From contig NZ_LBMJ01000001.1 of the NCBI RefSeq assembly GCF_001413925.1, positions 434,001-498,000 of the forward strand: a stretch of 64,000 nt of DNA. Direction: 5' to 3'. The notes under the pieces were generated by a model that did not search any database, was not told the DNA's origin, and saw nothing but the letters and a program-made list of their open reading frames with translations. This document shows positions 62,087-64,000 of this stretch, piece after piece. The number at the start of each line of letters is the position of its first letter. Positions within the stretch are counted from its first letter, which is position 1. The stretch is from Nonlabens sp. YIK11 (GTDB lineage Bacteria; Bacteroidota; Bacteroidia; Flavobacteriales; Flavobacteriaceae). A program made the position numbers and the translations under genes.

Positions 62087-62200
62087 TACCTCAGAATATT
62101 ACAGATAATGTAAATTGAAAAGGGTTACCCAAAAGAGAAAAGAATTGAGTAACCGAAGTAATTTTAAAGAGAAGTAATCAAGAATTGTTGCGGTATTGGA

Positions 62201-62599
62201 TCAATCCAATAACACACCTTGCGCATACATGACCGGTAGGTCCTTAAGATTGGCCTCACTTATAGAATGAGGTGGCGCCATAAAGGTTTTATCATATAAT
62301 GTAGATCCCAAAAAATAAGTAAGCACAAATTCATTCATAAATGGGAACACATTCTCCATGATCAGTTCTACTTTAATGGAGCTTTTTGCGGGAACTACTT
62401 TAAAAGCATGCCTAAACGTTGAAGTCTTGCGACCATCACGATGCTTACCGCGGCTCATGATCATAACAGATTCCAGCGGTTCCTTTAAATTATTAATAAG
62501 GTAAATGATCCAGTCGTGTGAAGAGAAATCTGCGTTCCATTCCTTGACAACGGCTAGATGCACATCCTTAACTACTGGTATGACAATATCTTTCTTCAA
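62201..62599 (-). CDS. Conserved small protein, unknown
   Basis: A 132-aa soluble protein without signal or membrane segment. The stretch DWIIYLINNLKEPLESVMIMSRG, then KTSTFRHAF, looks like a beta-sandwich, but I know no named family. The start is TTG 62599, because TGA lies just upstream in the frame and no ATG precedes the conserved part. Follows the 53-aa membrane gene with one base between. Confidence 0.6.
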   Translation of the reverse strand: MKKDIVIPVVKDVHLAVVKEWNADFSSHDWIIYLINNLKEPLESVMIMSRGKHRDGRKTSTFRHAFKVVPAKSSIKVELIMENVFPFMNEFVLTYFLGSTLYDKTFMAPPHSISEANLKDLPVMYAQGVLLD

Positions 62600-62600
62600 T

Positions 62601-62762
62601 CTAATTTTTCACTTTTATGTAGATCCATAGGGCAATCGCCGCAATGATACCTATTCCCGTAAGAGCCACGCCAAAAGCGAACTCCAACAGTTCACCAATA
62701 ATGGAAACGATTCCCGCAAGAATCAGACCTACAAATATTATAAATGCCCAGACGTATTTCAT
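62601..62762 (-). CDS. Two-helix small membrane protein, unknown
   Basis: A 53-aa protein with two hydrophobic helices (about residues 5-26 and 30-48), starting MKYVWAFIIFVGLI and ending KVKN. The ATG overlaps the stop of the upstream 129-aa gene (ATGA), indicating coupling. No family known. Confidence 0.6.
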   Translation of the reverse strand: MKYVWAFIIFVGLILAGIVSIIGELLEFAFGVALTGIGIIAAIALWIYIKVKN

Positions 62763-63148
62763 AATGCCTTTAATTTAGATTCTATAGCACTTATCAAGCC
62801 GGTAGTGGTTTGTATCTCGTGCATTTCCTGCGCACTCATGAAAACTTCCAGGCCTTGGCTACTGGCCATCAAAATTAGCGGATATTCATACTTAGGCAGC
62901 CATTTAGAATTATAATTCTTGTTAAACTCATCCCTATGCAAAAACTCTAATTCCTGCACGTGGTTTTGGATGAGTTCGCTTTCGCGAAAGCGTGCCCATT
63001 CCACATTCTCCTTTAAAACACCATAGGTCAACTCGCACAATTTACACTGGTAAGTCGATGGACTCACCACTTTATGGGCGCTATCCAGCCATGCGTTGAT
63101 GGTGCCAGAATTGGCATTGTAAACAAAAATGAGTTTGTCAATGCGCAT
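62759..63148 (-). CDS. Conserved 129-aa protein, unknown
   Basis: A soluble protein starting [20 protein letters not shown], with a CKLC motif (TYQCKLCELTYG) that could bind metal or be redox-active. No named family recognised. It overlaps the pheS stop by one base. A palindromic repeat encodes ARFRESEL in the middle. Confidence 0.7.
   Translation of the reverse strand: MRIDKLIFVYNANSGTINAWLDSAHKVVSPSTYQCKLCELTYGVLKENVEWARFRESELIQNHVQELEFLHRDEFNKNYNSKWLPKYEYPLILMASSQGLEVFMSAQEMHEIQTTTGLISAIESKLKAL
62978..62991. repeat. Dispersed palindrome, copy 22
   Basis: Exact copy inside the 129-aa unknown gene, read as RFRES. Confidence 0.9.
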
Positions 63149-64000
63149 TATAGCGCGCTAGAAAATTGCTTTAAGAAACGCACATCGTTCTCAAAAAACA
63201 TACGAATGTCGCCTATTTGATACAGCAACATTGCGATGCGTTCAATTCCCATCCCAAAGGCAAAACCGCTGTACTCTTCTGGATCGATACCACAATTGGT
63301 CAATACGGCTGGATCTACCATACCGCAACCCATGATTTCCAACCAGCCAGTACCTTTTGTGATGCGATAATCGGTTTCGGTTTCAAGACCCCAATAGATA
63401 TCAACCTCTGCACTAGGTTCTGTAAACGGAAAGTAGGAAGGTCGCAGTCGTATCTTACTCTTCCCGAACATTTCCTGCGTGAAATAGAGCAAGGTCTGTT
63501 TCAAGTCAGCAAAACTCACGTCCTTATCAATGTACAAGCCTTCCACCTGGTGGAAAATACAGTGTGCTCTGGCACTTATCGCCTCATTCCTAAACACGCG
63601 ACCCGGAGAAATAGTCCTGATGGGCGGTTTATTGTTTTCCATGTAGCGCACCTGGACACTTGAAGTGTGCGTGCGCAGCAATACGTCTGGATCTGTCTGG
63701 ATAAAGAACGTGTCTTGCATATCGCGAGCTGGATGGTGCTCTGGTAAGTTCAATGCGGTAAAGTTGTGCCAGTCGTCCTCGATTTCTGGACCTTCGCTCA
63801 CGTTAAAGCCTATGCGAGAAAAGACCTCTATAATCTGATTTTTAACCAGCGAGATAGGATGACGTGCGCCTATTTCCATAGGGTAACCGGTTCTGGTTAA
63901 ATCTCCTAAAATACCGCCTTCTTCTTCCTTATTCTCCAGCTGTTCTTTGAGCTGCTGTACTTTATCGGTTGCCTTTTGCTTGAGCTCGTTTATGGCCTGA
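63148..64000 (-). CDS. pheS: Phenylalanyl-tRNA synthetase alpha subunit (5' end outside window)
   Basis: At least 283 residues are visible on the minus strand, running off the window end; the family is about 340 aa. Class-II motifs: motif 2 [15 protein letters not shown] segment ([19 protein letters not shown]), the HPLMNTI-type element replaced by [10 protein letters not shown], and motif 3 [13 protein letters not shown]. The N-terminal coiled coil ([17 protein letters not shown]) lies in the last 120 bases. An internal ATG at 63879 is not the start. It charges tRNA-Phe with PheT, encoded elsewhere. Confidence 0.95.
   Translation of the reverse strand, partial: QAINELKQKATDKVQQLKEQLENKEEEGGILGDLTRTGYPMEIGARHPISLVKNQIIEVFSRIGFNVSEGPEIEDDWHNFTALNLPEHHPARDMQDTFFIQTDPDVLLRTHTSSVQVRYMENNKPPIRTISPGRVFRNEAISARAHCIFHQVEGLYIDKDVSFADLKQTLLYFTQEMFGKSKIRLRPSYFPFTEPSAEVDIYWGLETETDYRITKGTGWLEIMGCGMVDPAVLTNCGIDPEEYSGFAFGMGIERIAMLLYQIGDIRMFFENDVRFLKQFSSAL

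Overview
The window is a piece of a chromosome from a member of the Flavobacteriia (Bacteroidetes), probably marine; I cannot name the genus. The evidence is the gliding-motility pair gldD/gldE behind mutY and ssb, several Bacteroidetes-restricted families (DUF4270, DUF4301, an extended L21), Bacteroidetes-type promoters (TTTG, spacer of 17-19, TAnnTTTG) and the near absence of Shine-Dalgarno sequences. No rRNA, tRNA, CRISPR array, phage or transposase gene was seen.

Layout: 1-3834 holds the 3' part of a large AAA ATPase. 3.9-7.7 kb holds azoreductase, a thioredoxin-like protein, an unknown 489-aa protein and two small membrane proteins. 7.8-12.5 kb is a tight leftward operon (sfp-like, GGGP synthase, thiamine-binding-like protein, pnuC, nadR-like kinase, DUF4301, arfB), followed by rightward ahcY. 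14-21 kb holds small genes, L27/L21, and two M16 peptidase genes, the first fused to an OmpA domain. 20.8-25.3 kb is EamA-gldD-gldE-ssb-mutY. 25.4-27.5 kb is HU, a 30-aa basic protein and rng. 27.57-32.25 kb is an accessory island. 32.5-40.6 kb is recX, a cupin-like gene and a leftward biotin cluster (bioF-DUF2007-bioD-bioA-KAS-hydrolase-bioB). 40.8-44.5 kb is a bacteriophytochrome operon (kinase, two response regulators, heme oxygenase). 44.6-46.3 kb is three paralogous membrane genes plus an XRE regulator. 46.4-52.8 kb is atpC, atpD, glmS, a DUF4270 lipoprotein and a short starch-synthase-like gene. 52.9-58.6 kb is panC-panD-LPG synthase-like-radA-thioredoxin-like-M23-Zn ribbon. The rest is xth, isoaspartyl peptidase, HAAO, fasciclin, small genes and the 3' part of pheS.

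Two features stand out. First, a 14-bp palindrome, gctttcgcgaaagc, occurs 22 times counting close variants, on average once per 3 kb. Seventeen copies lie inside genes, never more than one per gene, and are translated in frame as AFAKA, RFRES or LSRKR. It behaves like a highly iterated palindrome or miniature insertion that proteins tolerate. Second, the island behind rng contains one long lipoprotein gene with a degenerate metallopeptidase-like motif, followed by several degraded copies of its 3' part. Three of the four gene ends carry a terminal LGE(K/R)N and are followed within 1-10 nt by a small secreted protein or lipoprotein. A 120-bp duplicate of the rng 3' end plus its terminator sits inside the island. 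This resembles the displaced-tail architecture of polymorphic toxin/immunity loci and is the best candidate here for an undescribed system; function is inference only.
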